A stretch of DNA of 6,353 nt, taken from assembly GCA_038236965.1 (NCBI GenBank), contig JBBRZF010000188.1, positions 1-6,353 on the forward strand. Direction: 5' to 3'. The DNA is from JBBRZF01 sp038236965. GTDB lineage: Bacteria > Acidobacteriota > Terriglobia > Terriglobales > Acidobacteriaceae. Both the position numbers and the translations under genes were made by a program. Position 1 is the first letter of the stretch; the number at the start of each line of letters is the position of its first letter. Under the pieces are notes generated by a model. That model had not been told where the DNA came from. It did no database searches and was given only the letters and a program-made list of their open reading frames with translations. Positions 1-5,720 of this stretch are shown in pieces.

Positions 1-825
1 CACCACGTGTCCGGCAACGCCTTTGCCGAAGGGTACGCGTATCTCCTGCGCGTCCAGTCCCTGCGCCACGATGGACCACAGTTCCTTGCGCTTGCTGTCC
101 GCCAGGAAAACCGTGCCGCGGTCTGCCTTCACTTCCGTTCGCGCGATCTTCAAGATCAATTCCAAAAGCTCTGCCAGGTCGAGCGTCGAATTCAACAGGC
201 GCGTGGCTTCAAACAGGAGCGACAGTTGCTGTATCTGCTTCTGGCTTTCTTCTGCTGCCAGGGCGCGGCGCACCGCCACGCTCGCCACGTTGGCGTACAT
301 GCCCCACCATTGCAGCATATCGTCGCTTACCGGGGCCGACGAATAGCTTGCCACCAGTGCCAGCAATTTCGAGTTCGCTATCAACGGATATACCGAGACG
401 TGCGTCAGTTGCCCGCTTCCTACCAGGTCCGCAGCCTCTGCCGAACCAAGCTCCGCGTTCCGGATGGGAACCATCTGCTGCGCTGATTTTCCAAGTAATC
501 CGCGACCGGGTGTAGCGTAGTCGCGCCGATGCGTCGCTTCCACGCCCGCCGTATGCGTCAGGTACGCCGAATCCGAACTGTCGTCCCAAAGCCATAACTC
601 CGCCCGCGACGCCTCAAAATGCGTGGTCAACAGCGACGGTATCTGGGCCAGGAGTTCCTCTTGCGACGCATCCGCGCCGAAGCGCTGGATCGCGTTCGCA
701 AAAGACAGTACGTAATCCTTGCCTTGTAGCTTTGCTCTGGCAGCGGCTGCTGCGCTTCCTGCTGAATCCACGGAGAGGCCTTTCACAAACCCCGTATCAC
801 CTCGGCGCACAGCTAACCACCACAT
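1..825 (-). CDS. Tandem GAF-domain signalling protein, N-terminal part (cut by left window edge)
   Basis: The minus-strand frame is open from the left edge up to an ATG at 825, giving 275 residues with no stop. Residues about 53-190 look like a first, divergent GAF domain (ELWLWDDSSD, then VSVYPLIANSKLLALV). Residues about 187-213 form a linker helix (RRALAAEESQKQIQQLSLLF). A second, more typical GAF begins near residue 214 (DLAELLELILKIARTEV) and contains RGTVFLADSKRKELWSIVAQ followed by RVPFGKGVAGHV. GAF domains bind small molecules or act as dimer sensors. This arrangement is common in front of PP2C/SpoIIE phosphatase, GGDEF, HD-GYP, cyclase or histidine-kinase outputs, but the output is outside the window and cannot be named. 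I see no signal peptide or membrane segment, so it is probably cytoplasmic. The start is uncertain. ATG 825 has no Shine-Dalgarno, whereas an in-frame GTG at 786 is preceded by GAGGTGA about 10 nt upstream and would remove 13 residues. It lies downstream of the apt terminator and is probably transcribed on its own. Confidence 0.8.
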   Translation of the reverse strand, partial: MWWLAVRRGDTGFVKGLSVDSAGSAAAAARAKLQGKDYVLSFANAIQRFGADASQEELLAQIPSLLTTHFEASRAELWLWDDSSDSAYLTHTAGVEATHRRDYATPGRGLLGKSAQQMVPIRNAELGSAEAADLVGSGQLTHVSVYPLIANSKLLALVASYSSAPVSDDMLQWWGMYANVASVAVRRALAAEESQKQIQQLSLLFEATRLLNSTLDLAELLELILKIARTEVKADRGTVFLADSKRKELWSIVAQGLDAQEIRVPFGKGVAGHVV

Positions 826-861
826 TGGCGCACCGGTAAAGCGGGAGTTTTGAGTGGGAAC

Positions 862-890
862 ACTATATTGCGGCTGGGCGGGGAAGTAAA
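862..890 (-). promoter_or_regulatory. Candidate sigma70-type promoter for the GAF-protein gene
   Basis: On the minus strand a -35-like TTTACT (885-890) is followed after 17 nt by TATAGT (862-867). The -10 matches the consensus at 5 of 6 positions and the -35 at 4 of 6. It sits between the apt terminator and the GAF gene, giving a leader of about 30 nt to ATG 825 or about 70 nt to GTG 786. It is a pattern match only; no operator-like repeat is visible around it. Confidence 0.35.
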
Positions 891-928
891 TGGGAGAGAG
901 GTGGAACAAGCCCCGGCCAGCTTTTCGG

Positions 929-961
929 AAAAAAAAGGCGTGACCCAATCGGCCACGCCTT
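929..961 (-). terminator. Rho-independent terminator of the efp-acyP-apt operon
   Basis: Read on the minus strand, AAGGCGTG (961-954) pairs perfectly with CACGCCTT (942-935) across an 11-nt loop, in which CC/GG can extend the stem. A run of eight T residues follows (936-929, partly overlapping the stem). It lies 22 nt after the apt stop codon. On the plus strand no U-rich tail follows the stem, so it should act only leftward, insulating the GAF gene from the operon. Confidence 0.88.
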
Positions 962-983
962 CTCTATATCCGCTTGCCGGTCT

Positions 984-1532
984 CTACTTGTCGTAATGCA
1001 ATAGCGAAAACACGTCGTAACCATCCAGCTTCTTCCTGCCATTCAGGAAGTCGAGTTCCACCACGAAGCCCAGTCCGCAGATATCTGCTCCCTGGGACTT
1101 TGCTAGTTCCGCCGTCGCCCGCGCGGTGCCGCCCGTAGCCAACAGATCGTCGACGATGATCACGCGCTGTCCCGCCTTGATGGCGTCCGTATGCATCTCC
1201 AGCGTGTCCGTACCGTACTCCAACTCGTAGGTCCACTTCACGGTGGCCGCCGGAAGTTTCTTCGGCTTGCGCACAGGAATAAATCCCGCATTCAGCCGAT
1301 ACGCCAGCGCCGGGCCAAAGATGAATCCGCGCGCCTCGATACCCAATACCAGATCGATGTCCTTGTTCAGGAACTGCTCGGTAAGCGCATCGATAAGCCG
1401 CGCGAAACCCAGCTTGTCCTTCAGCAGTGTGGTGATGTCGTAAAAGAGAATGCCCGGTTTCGGAAAATCAGGCACCTCGCGGATGAGTTGTTTCAACGAT
1501 TCGCATTCCATGGCTTCTTTGGTCTGATGCAT
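984..1532 (-). CDS. apt: Adenine phosphoribosyltransferase (purine salvage)
   Basis: This 182-residue protein is recognisable as adenine phosphoribosyltransferase, a cytoplasmic enzyme that makes AMP and pyrophosphate from adenine and PRPP. The PRPP-binding motif VIIVDDLLATGGT is at residues 124-136, with the two Asp and the TGGT phosphate loop intact. The family N-terminal signature DFPKPGILFYDIT is at 22-34. LVLGIEARGFIFGPALA is at 61-77 and the RKPKKLP segment, which follows the flexible loop region, at 88-94. The length fits the usual 170-185 residues. ATG 1532 is chosen because AAGGAG at 1544-1549, within the end of acyP, is 11 nt upstream. An internal ATG at 1511 would match the usual family N-terminus but has only a weak AAAGAAG. 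The gene begins 3 nt after the acyP stop, so translation is probably coupled, and it is the last gene of the operon. Confidence 0.97.
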   Translation of the reverse strand: MHQTKEAMECESLKQLIREVPDFPKPGILFYDITTLLKDKLGFARLIDALTEQFLNKDIDLVLGIEARGFIFGPALAYRLNAGFIPVRKPKKLPAATVKWTYELEYGTDTLEMHTDAIKAGQRVIIVDDLLATGGTARATAELAKSQGADICGLGFVVELDFLNGRKKLDGYDVFSLLHYDK

Positions 1533-1535
1533 GGG

Positions 1536-1826
1536 CTACCAGGCTCCTTCGATTCGGAACGTCGTCATCTTCGACAACGGCGCCGCTTCTTCCACGTCAA
1601 CATTGTCCACTCGCGCCGCTCGCGGACCTTCCTTCAACTTGTCGTACAACGCGCCCAACTGTTCTTTCGTGCCTCCTGCCAGCACTTCCACGCTGCCATC
1701 GTGCTTGTTGCGCACCCAGCCGCTCAATCCCAGGATGCGCGCCTCCCGCTCCACGAACCAGCGGAAGCCCACGCCCTGCACGCGGCCCGACACTACGTAA
1801 TGCCGAGTTTCAATATGCGCAGCCAT
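1536..1826 (-). CDS. acyP: Acylphosphatase
   Basis: This 96-residue protein is a complete acylphosphatase, the small ferredoxin-like alpha/beta enzyme that hydrolyses carboxyl-phosphate bonds such as those of acetyl phosphate or carbamoyl phosphate. The signature GRVQGVGFRWF is at residues 14-24, with the phosphate-binding Arg as R22. GWVRNKHDGSVEV at 36-48 carries the catalytic Asn as N40. The C-terminal part has the usual TTFRI strand (88-92). The length is typical (about 90-100). The start ATG has only a weak purine-rich GAGAG a few nt upstream and lies 11 nt after the efp stop codon, so it is probably translated by coupling or reinitiation from efp. It is the middle gene of the operon. 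Its physiological substrate cannot be read from the sequence. Confidence 0.95.
   Translation of the reverse strand: MAAHIETRHYVVSGRVQGVGFRWFVEREARILGLSGWVRNKHDGSVEVLAGGTKEQLGALYDKLKEGPRAARVDNVDVEEAAPLSKMTTFRIEGAW
1544..1549 (-). promoter_or_regulatory. Shine-Dalgarno of apt, embedded in the acyP 3' end
   Basis: On the minus strand AAGGAG lies within the last codons of acyP, 11 nt before the apt ATG at 1532. It supports the longer apt start and implies that ribosomes finishing acyP cover the apt initiation site. Confidence 0.6.
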
Positions 1827-1837
1827 GTTCTCTCGTT

Positions 1838-2398
1838 TTATGCTCGCGACAGATAGGAACCATCGGAGGTGTCAACCTTGATCTTGTCGCCCTCGTTGAT
1901 GAACGGTGGCACATACACCACCAGGCCCGTCTCGGTCTTCGCCGGCTTGGTAACGCTGCTCGCCGTTGCCGACTTCAAGCCCGGCTCCGTCTCCACCACC
2001 GAGAGTTCAACCGATTGCGGCAATTCGATTCCAACAGCCTTGCCGTCATAGAACTCAACCGATATCTGCAGGTTCGGCGTCAGATACTCCACCGCATCGC
2101 CGAGCGTCTCGCGATTCAGCGCGGTCTGCTCGTAGTTGCTGGTATCCATAAAATAGAAAAGGTCGCCATCCGCATACAGGAACTCCATCTTGATCTCGTC
2201 GACCACGATCTTTTCGATGGCGTCGCCCGAGCGGTAGCGGTGCTCGAACATTGCGTTCGTGCGCAGGTTGCGCAACTTTGCCTGGATGAAGGCACGCAGG
2301 TTTCCCGGCGTACGGTGCTCCACGCTGAACACCGAATGAAGATCGTTGTTGTGCTTTATAACCATTCCGGGACGCAGTTGTGTGGCAGAGATTGCCAT
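1838..2398 (-). CDS. efp: Elongation factor P
   Basis: This 186-residue protein is translation elongation factor P, which enters the ribosomal E site and relieves stalling at consecutive prolines. All three beta-barrel domains are present: the N-terminal KOW-like domain from ATQLRPGMVIKHNNDLHSVF; the middle OB domain (KMEFLYADGDLFYFMDTSNYE); and the C-terminal domain with the signature INEGDKIKVDTSDGSYLSRA. Domain I's tip loop reads RTPGNLRAF, so the tip residue is Asn33 (codon 2300-2302). The Lys or Arg that is post-translationally modified in E. coli, Bacillus or Pseudomonas is absent there; the nearest basic residue is Arg35. The start at 2398 (MAISATQLRPGM) is preferred over an upstream in-frame ATG at 2461, because the N-terminus then matches the family and AGAAGGAG lies 12 nt upstream. 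It is the first gene of the efp-acyP-apt operon. Confidence 0.97.
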   Translation of the reverse strand: MAISATQLRPGMVIKHNNDLHSVFSVEHRTPGNLRAFIQAKLRNLRTNAMFEHRYRSGDAIEKIVVDEIKMEFLYADGDLFYFMDTSNYEQTALNRETLGDAVEYLTPNLQISVEFYDGKAVGIELPQSVELSVVETEPGLKSATASSVTKPAKTETGLVVYVPPFINEGDKIKVDTSDGSYLSRA

Positions 2399-2681
2399 TG
2401 CTGGATATTGCTCCTTCTGGGTTTCGTGTCTCCGACCAACTCCCTTGGAACCGCAGGGCATGAGAATGGCCTGAGCCGCGTGGCGCCAAAACGCAGCGCG
2501 GTGCCAGAGACAAACACTTTATTTTACAGGACTCTGGGGGACGGGGAAAAGCGACATCCCGCCCCGCATCCCTATTATCGCAGTAATCTTTCAATCTCTG
2601 CTGGCAACGGCAGCTCGTCTCTGCATTTCTAACCTTCTAGGGCTCGGGATGCGCTCCTTGTTCCCCTGCGCCAGGAGATTC
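2399..2681. promoter_or_regulatory. Divergent intergenic region between efp and the CBS-domain gene
   Basis: This 283-nt stretch separates the leftward efp operon from the rightward CBS/YtxH pair and must hold both promoters. For efp, weak -10-like candidates are TAAAAT (2521-2526, minus strand) and an extended -10, TG-C-GATAAT (about 2572-2580, minus strand). Neither has a good -35. For the rightward genes TATTAT near 2571-2576 is possible, which would make the promoters overlap. A short imperfect inverted repeat (TGGCGCC/GGTGCCA) lies near 2480-2512 but has no U tract. No protein-coding signal or known riboswitch pattern was recognised. Confidence 0.4.
2411..2418 (-). promoter_or_regulatory. 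Shine-Dalgarno that fixes the efp start
   Basis: On the minus strand AGAAGGAG is followed by a somewhat long 12-nt spacer and the efp ATG at 2398. It supports this start over the in-frame ATG at 2461, which would add 21 residues unlike any EF-P N-terminus. Confidence 0.65.
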
Positions 2682-3257
2682 ATGAAAATTCGCAAGTTAA
2701 TGACGACCGATGTCTCCACTGCTGATCCGGAGACCACACTGGAAGAGATTGCGACCATTATGCGCAATGACGACGTAGGCGCGGTGCCCATCATCGAAGA
2801 CGATGAACTCATCGGCATCGTCACCGATCGCGACATCGTGCTCCGCTGTATCGCCGAGGGACATGATCCTTCCGCTATTCGCGCCCTCGACATCCTAAGC
2901 GAATCCATTGAAACCATTGGCCCGGACACAGATATCAAGGAAGCCGCCAAACTTATGTCGAGCAAACAGATTCGGCGTCTTCCTGTCGTGGAGAATGGGC
3001 ATCTAATAGGCATGCTCTCCATTGGAGATCTAGCAGTGAAGCAGGACGACGAGCAAATGTCCGGCGACACTCTGCAGCGCGTCTCTAGAGGTGTGAAACG
3101 CTCCTTGCCGACTCGGCCGCAGTCCAAGCAGCAGCAAGGGAAGAGCAAACCTCCAATCAGCACGGCAACCGAGGGGCACGACGATCATCGCCAGGCGCGC
3201 GTCATCTCGATCCGCTCCGAAACCAAGACCGGCAAGAATCGTCGTCGAGCCAGCTAA
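2682..3257 (+). CDS. CBS-domain pair protein with basic C-terminal tail
   Basis: This 191-residue soluble protein consists of two CBS domains (a Bateman module) and a disordered tail. CBS1 spans about residues 7-58, with the ligand-contact stretch GIVTDRDIVLRC at 45-56. CBS2 spans about 69-120 (KQIRRLPVVENGHLIGMLSIGDLAV). Such modules bind adenine nucleotides (AMP, ATP, SAM, NAD) as energy or redox sensors; the Thr/Asp in VTDRD and the Ser/Asp in LSIGD are in the positions that usually contact ribose and phosphate. Residues 121-191 are low-complexity and rich in Lys, Arg, Gln and Ser, ending NRRRAS; no catalytic domain is attached. The start at 2682 is chosen because AGGAG at 2673-2677 lies 4 nt before it and MKIRKLMTTDV begins like stand-alone CBS proteins. 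An ATG at 2649 would add 11 residues without support. The partner that reads its signal is unknown. It is probably co-transcribed with the YtxH-like gene. Confidence 0.9.
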   Translation: MKIRKLMTTDVSTADPETTLEEIATIMRNDDVGAVPIIEDDELIGIVTDRDIVLRCIAEGHDPSAIRALDILSESIETIGPDTDIKEAAKLMSSKQIRRLPVVENGHLIGMLSIGDLAVKQDDEQMSGDTLQRVSRGVKRSLPTRPQSKQQQGKSKPPISTATEGHDDHRQARVISIRSETKTGKNRRRAS

Positions 3258-3291
3258 CCTTTTAATCACGTTATTTCAGTAAGGAGAACTC

Positions 3292-3579
3292 ATGCGACAC
3301 TATCAGCCCTTCAGTCTCTTCAAATCGTCTCAACGCAATACTGGCAGCCTCTTCGCCATGCTCGCCATCGGACTCGGTATAGGCGCCTTTGCCGCTCTGC
3401 TGTTCGCTCCCAAAACCGGCAGACAGATGCGTAAATCCCTGCGCCGAAAACTCGAGGACACCCGCGAATCCATGGGCGACTGGAAGGACAGCGCCAACGA
3501 ATACATCGAGCGCGGCTCTGAATGGGCAAGCTCGGCAAAAGACCGCGTCACCCCACTGGTCAAGAAGATGGCTCGCTGA
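3292..3579 (+). CDS. YtxH-like small membrane protein
   Basis: This 95-residue protein fits the YtxH family of small, general-stress-associated membrane proteins. Residues 19-38 form one hydrophobic, Gly/Ala-rich transmembrane segment (SLFAMLAIGLGIGAFAALLF). It is followed at once by the family hallmark APKTGRQMRKSLRRK (39-53), which is strongly basic and should stay in the cytoplasm. Residues 54-95 are a charged amphipathic helix with regularly spaced Trp, Ala and Lys, a possible coiled coil. The start ATG follows an excellent AAGGAG (3281-3286) with a 5-nt spacer. It begins 34 nt after the CBS gene, with no terminator between, so the two probably form one transcript ending at the hairpin at 3601-3630. 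The biochemical function of the family is not established. Confidence 0.88.
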   Translation: MRHYQPFSLFKSSQRNTGSLFAMLAIGLGIGAFAALLFAPKTGRQMRKSLRRKLEDTRESMGDWKDSANEYIERGSEWASSAKDRVTPLVKKMAR

Positions 3580-3600
3580 TAGAATTCCACGCACAATAGG

Positions 3601-3630
3601 AAAAGGCCCGGGCATCAACCTAGGCCTTTT
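3601..3630. terminator. Hairpin terminator between convergent genes, probably bidirectional
   Basis: AAAAGGCC (3601-3608) pairs perfectly with GGCCTTTT (3623-3630) around a 14-nt loop. Because the stem ends in A4/U4, either strand gives a GC hairpin ending in four U residues. The hairpin lies 21 nt after the YtxH-like gene (plus strand) and 17 nt after the tonB-like gene (minus strand), so it can serve both. The short U run makes its strength uncertain. Confidence 0.75.
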
Positions 3631-3647
3631 CGCAATTCGTGTTCTGC

Positions 3648-4535
3648 TCAGTAAAGCCGGAAATTCACTTCTACGTTGATCTGCACCGCGACCGGCTGTC
3701 CATCCTTCTTTGCCGGATCGAACCTCCAGGTGCGTACGGCTTCCATCGCTTTTTCGTCAAGACCCATACCCAGTGATCGCTGTACGCGGATTTCGTGCGT
3801 CTTGCCGTCGGAGCCGACCACGACCCACAGAACGACCGTTCCTTGGTACTTCGCTTTACGAGCTTCTTCTGAATATTCAGGATCGGGCTGAGAAAGTACG
3901 CGAGGCGCGCTGACTCCGCCGCCTACACGATAAGCTCCGCCGCCATATCCGCCGCCCCAGCCCGGACCTACGCCCGGTCCGCGTCCGCTGCCAACGCCAC
4001 CGCCATTACCGCTGCCGATGCCGCCGCCCGAACCCGTTCCATTCGATGCCGGACCTACTACGTTTGCCAGCGGATCGCCCATGCCGGTCACAGCCGACAG
4101 TTTCAAATCAGGCGCGACCACGGTCGGCACTACCGGAAGCTTCGGATTCTCATTCCGAACCACTACCGCGGGAGGCGTGAACTGTTCGCGCGCAGTCTTT
4201 GGAAGCGCACCCTTGGGAGCCGCTAATTTATCGCGATCGCCGCCGCCACCACCGCCGCCCGTTTCCTTCTTGGCGACTTCCATTACCAGGCTTGAAGGGC
4301 TGATCAGTTCAATGACGGAATTCTTGACCTCTTGCGGATGCGTAGCAACCATCGTGCCGATGCCAATGACCGCCGTCAGGAAGAGCGTATTCAGCAGGAA
4401 GGAAATGACGAACGAACCCCTTCGCACTTCATACAGTCCGCCACTGTCGCCGAACAACGTCGGCATCATCGCGCGCAACTGCTTCAGTTCCTGCTCAGTC
4501 TCCGCATTCATCGATGGCACCACTGGCGTGGACAT
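3648..4535 (-). CDS. TonB-family energy-transducer protein with Gly-rich linker
   Basis: This 295-residue protein has the layout of a TonB transducer. A cytoplasmic N-terminus of about 41 residues is followed by one transmembrane helix at 42-64 (FVISFLLNTLFLTAVIGIGT), a long periplasmic linker, and a C-terminal TonB domain at about 212-294. That domain contains QPDPEYSEEARKAKYQGTVV, then VVGSDGKTHEIRVQRSLGMG and the family signature AMEAVRTWRFDPAKKDGQPV. TonB passes inner-membrane proton-motive energy to outer-membrane receptors. The linker is unusual: instead of the classical Pro-Glu/Pro-Lys repeats it has a run of seven Gly (93-99), a Pro/Val stretch (120-143) and a Gly-Ser-rich section (165-207). 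No exbB/exbD or receptor gene is adjacent. The ATG at 4535 has no Shine-Dalgarno and lies 10 nt after TATACT, suggesting a leaderless mRNA. An ATG at 4511 is an alternative that would remove 8 residues. A TonB-domain protein without receptor function cannot be excluded. Confidence 0.9.
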   Translation of the reverse strand: MSTPVVPSMNAETEQELKQLRAMMPTLFGDSGGLYEVRRGSFVISFLLNTLFLTAVIGIGTMVATHPQEVKNSVIELISPSSLVMEVAKKETGGGGGGGDRDKLAAPKGALPKTAREQFTPPAVVVRNENPKLPVVPTVVAPDLKLSAVTGMGDPLANVVGPASNGTGSGGGIGSGNGGGVGSGRGPGVGPGWGGGYGGGAYRVGGGVSAPRVLSQPDPEYSEEARKAKYQGTVVLWVVVGSDGKTHEIRVQRSLGMGLDEKAMEAVRTWRFDPAKKDGQPVAVQINVEVNFRLY

Positions 4536-4545
4536 GATTGTGCTA

Positions 4546-4551
4546 AGTATA
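4546..4551 (-). promoter_or_regulatory. -10 element close to the tonB-like start codon
   Basis: On the minus strand TATACT (5 of 6 consensus) ends 10 nt before the ATG at 4535. No good -35 is found 16-18 nt upstream (AACTTT at 17 nt). If used, transcription would start 1-4 nt before the ATG, giving a leaderless or nearly leaderless mRNA, consistent with the absence of a Shine-Dalgarno. Confidence 0.4.
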
Positions 4552-4702
4552 GACCTACTCTGAACGAAAAAGTTTCAGAAAAGCAGCTCCCGACATCCCG
4601 AAACCAACCCCTTTTCCGCACCACTAGACCAATCCCAACTTGGCACCTTTGGGGCGAATCTCCTCGCAACACGCGCTGACCACAACTACTTACAAGCCGA
4701 CC

Positions 4703-5713
4703 CTACGGAATGATCAGTTTCAGGCTCTTCGGTCGCATCGTTATCTCCGCGGGGGTCCGGCACACGTATTCACCATCCGCATAAATCTCGAGCGGACGCT
4801 CCGTAGTCAGTCGCGCCGACTTCGCCTGGAAATATTCCACCTCCGGAATCGAGATATGCGTTCCGGAAAAAATCGTGTGAAAGACCCTAAGCACCTTCAG
4901 CTTCGTCACATTCCGGACGTAACAGATGTCGAGCAATCCGTCATCGAGTTTCGCGCTCGGCGCTATCTGCATCCCGTTCCCATACGTGGGCCCGTTGGCA
5001 AACGCGACTAACAACGAGCGCTCAGAAAGCTCGCGCCGCTGCCCATTCGCAGCATCGGTCGCGCTCACGCGAATGCGTGGGAACGTGAATGTCGCCAGCG
5101 AACGCAGCGCGGACACCACGTATCCGCCGTTGCGTCGAAAGAATGGGGGCAATTTGTTCGCCCGGCGATTGGTCTCTGAATCCAGTCCCGTACCGGCGAT
5201 GCAGCAGAAATATTCTTCGCTCGGCTGCGCTTCGTAGACGTGATGCATCTCTGCCCGCATGATGGCCGCCGCCAGCGGACTCTCCGGCTTTGCAAACGAA
5301 CCATCTTCGCGCGCGAAGGTCAGCGGGCCGTCGATCCATTCCGAATTCGCGGCTTCTTCCGTCCCCCTCGAATCCAGCGGACGAATCACGCCCAAGTCGA
5401 TGTCGCGGACATTCTCACGCGTGGCGATGAATTTCTCCCAGGCAGCAAGCGCGTCCTTGTACGAATGGATTCCAATCGAGTCGGCAAAATCGTTGCCGCT
5501 TCCGGTGGGCACCACCAGCAGCGGCGTCTGCGAACCGGCCAGCGCCTGGATCACGCGATGCACGCTTCCGTCGCCGCCGAAGACAATCGCAATGTCCGGC
5601 AGGTCGTTGGCTTCCAGTTCGTTTCCGCGGAAGACGTTCATCCCCGCCGGGGCCTTGAACGGCTTCAACAACTTTCCGCTCGCATAGGGATGTAGGATGG
5701 CTGCAACTCGCAC
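4703..5713 (-). CDS. Diacylglycerol/sphingosine-kinase-like lipid kinase (DAGK_cat family)
   Basis: This 336-residue cytoplasmic, membrane-peripheral enzyme of the DAGK_cat/YegS/DgkB family probably phosphorylates a lipid hydroxyl using ATP. The nucleotide-binding loop is VFGGDGSVHRVIQAL (44-58). The second family motif is PTGSGNDFA (69-77). The C-terminal beta domain has AGTGLDSETNRRANK (173-187), a NGPTYGNGMQIAP stretch (240-252), DDGLLDICYV (257-266) and the conserved ADGE (312-315). Between VRDIDLGVI (102-110) and EYFCCIAGTGL (167-177), where relatives normally have only a short turn, there are about 55 extra residues. The exact lipid substrate (diacylglycerol, undecaprenol, ceramide or other) cannot be told. 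GTG 5713 is chosen because RVAAILHPYASGK is the usual first strand and the frame further upstream runs through the dcp terminator and the dcp coding region. It has no Shine-Dalgarno; TACAAT lies 7 nt before the GTG. Confidence 0.9.
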   Translation of the reverse strand: MRVAAILHPYASGKLLKPFKAPAGMNVFRGNELEANDLPDIAIVFGGDGSVHRVIQALAGSQTPLLVVPTGSGNDFADSIGIHSYKDALAAWEKFIATRENVRDIDLGVIRPLDSRGTEEAANSEWIDGPLTFAREDGSFAKPESPLAAAIMRAEMHHVYEAQPSEEYFCCIAGTGLDSETNRRANKLPPFFRRNGGYVVSALRSLATFTFPRIRVSATDAANGQRRELSERSLLVAFANGPTYGNGMQIAPSAKLDDGLLDICYVRNVTKLKVLRVFHTIFSGTHISIPEVEYFQAKSARLTTERPLEIYADGEYVCRTPAEITMRPKSLKLIIP

Positions 5714-5720
5714 GGATGGG

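Noticed and set aside
7..595. Open frames on both strands (7-486 plus, 23-346 plus, 209-595 minus) across the left end
   Set aside because: They are out-of-frame shadows of the tandem-GAF gene, whose own minus-strand frame gives recognisable GAF motifs throughout; the alternatives have low-complexity composition and no family resemblance.
1191..1856. A 221-residue plus-strand open frame opposite apt and acyP
   Set aside because: It lies wholly antisense to two well-recognised genes and is rich in His, Arg and Gln, as expected of a GC-rich shadow frame.
2399..2461. A 21-residue N-terminal extension of EF-P to the ATG at 2461
   Set aside because: It does not resemble EF-P N-termini, and a strong Shine-Dalgarno lies just before the ATG at 2398.
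2480..2512. Imperfect inverted repeat TGGCGCC/GGTGCCA as a possible terminator or operator
   Set aside because: It includes a G-U pair and a 12-nt loop, has no U tract and no second copy; too weak to call.
2591..3163. A 190-residue minus-strand open frame opposite the CBS gene
   Set aside because: It is antisense to clear CBS domains and is Ser/Met/Arg-rich with no recognisable motif.
4232..4262. A GCC/ACC-rich run (CCGCCGCCACC type) as a possible microsatellite
   Set aside because: It encodes the seven-glycine run of the TonB linker in frame and is explained by that coding.
4536..4702. The 167-nt gap between the lipid kinase and the tonB-like gene, checked for a terminator or small RNA
   Set aside because: No convincing hairpin with a U tract was seen, so how the kinase transcript ends is unclear; only the TATACT element near the tonB-like start was worth reporting.
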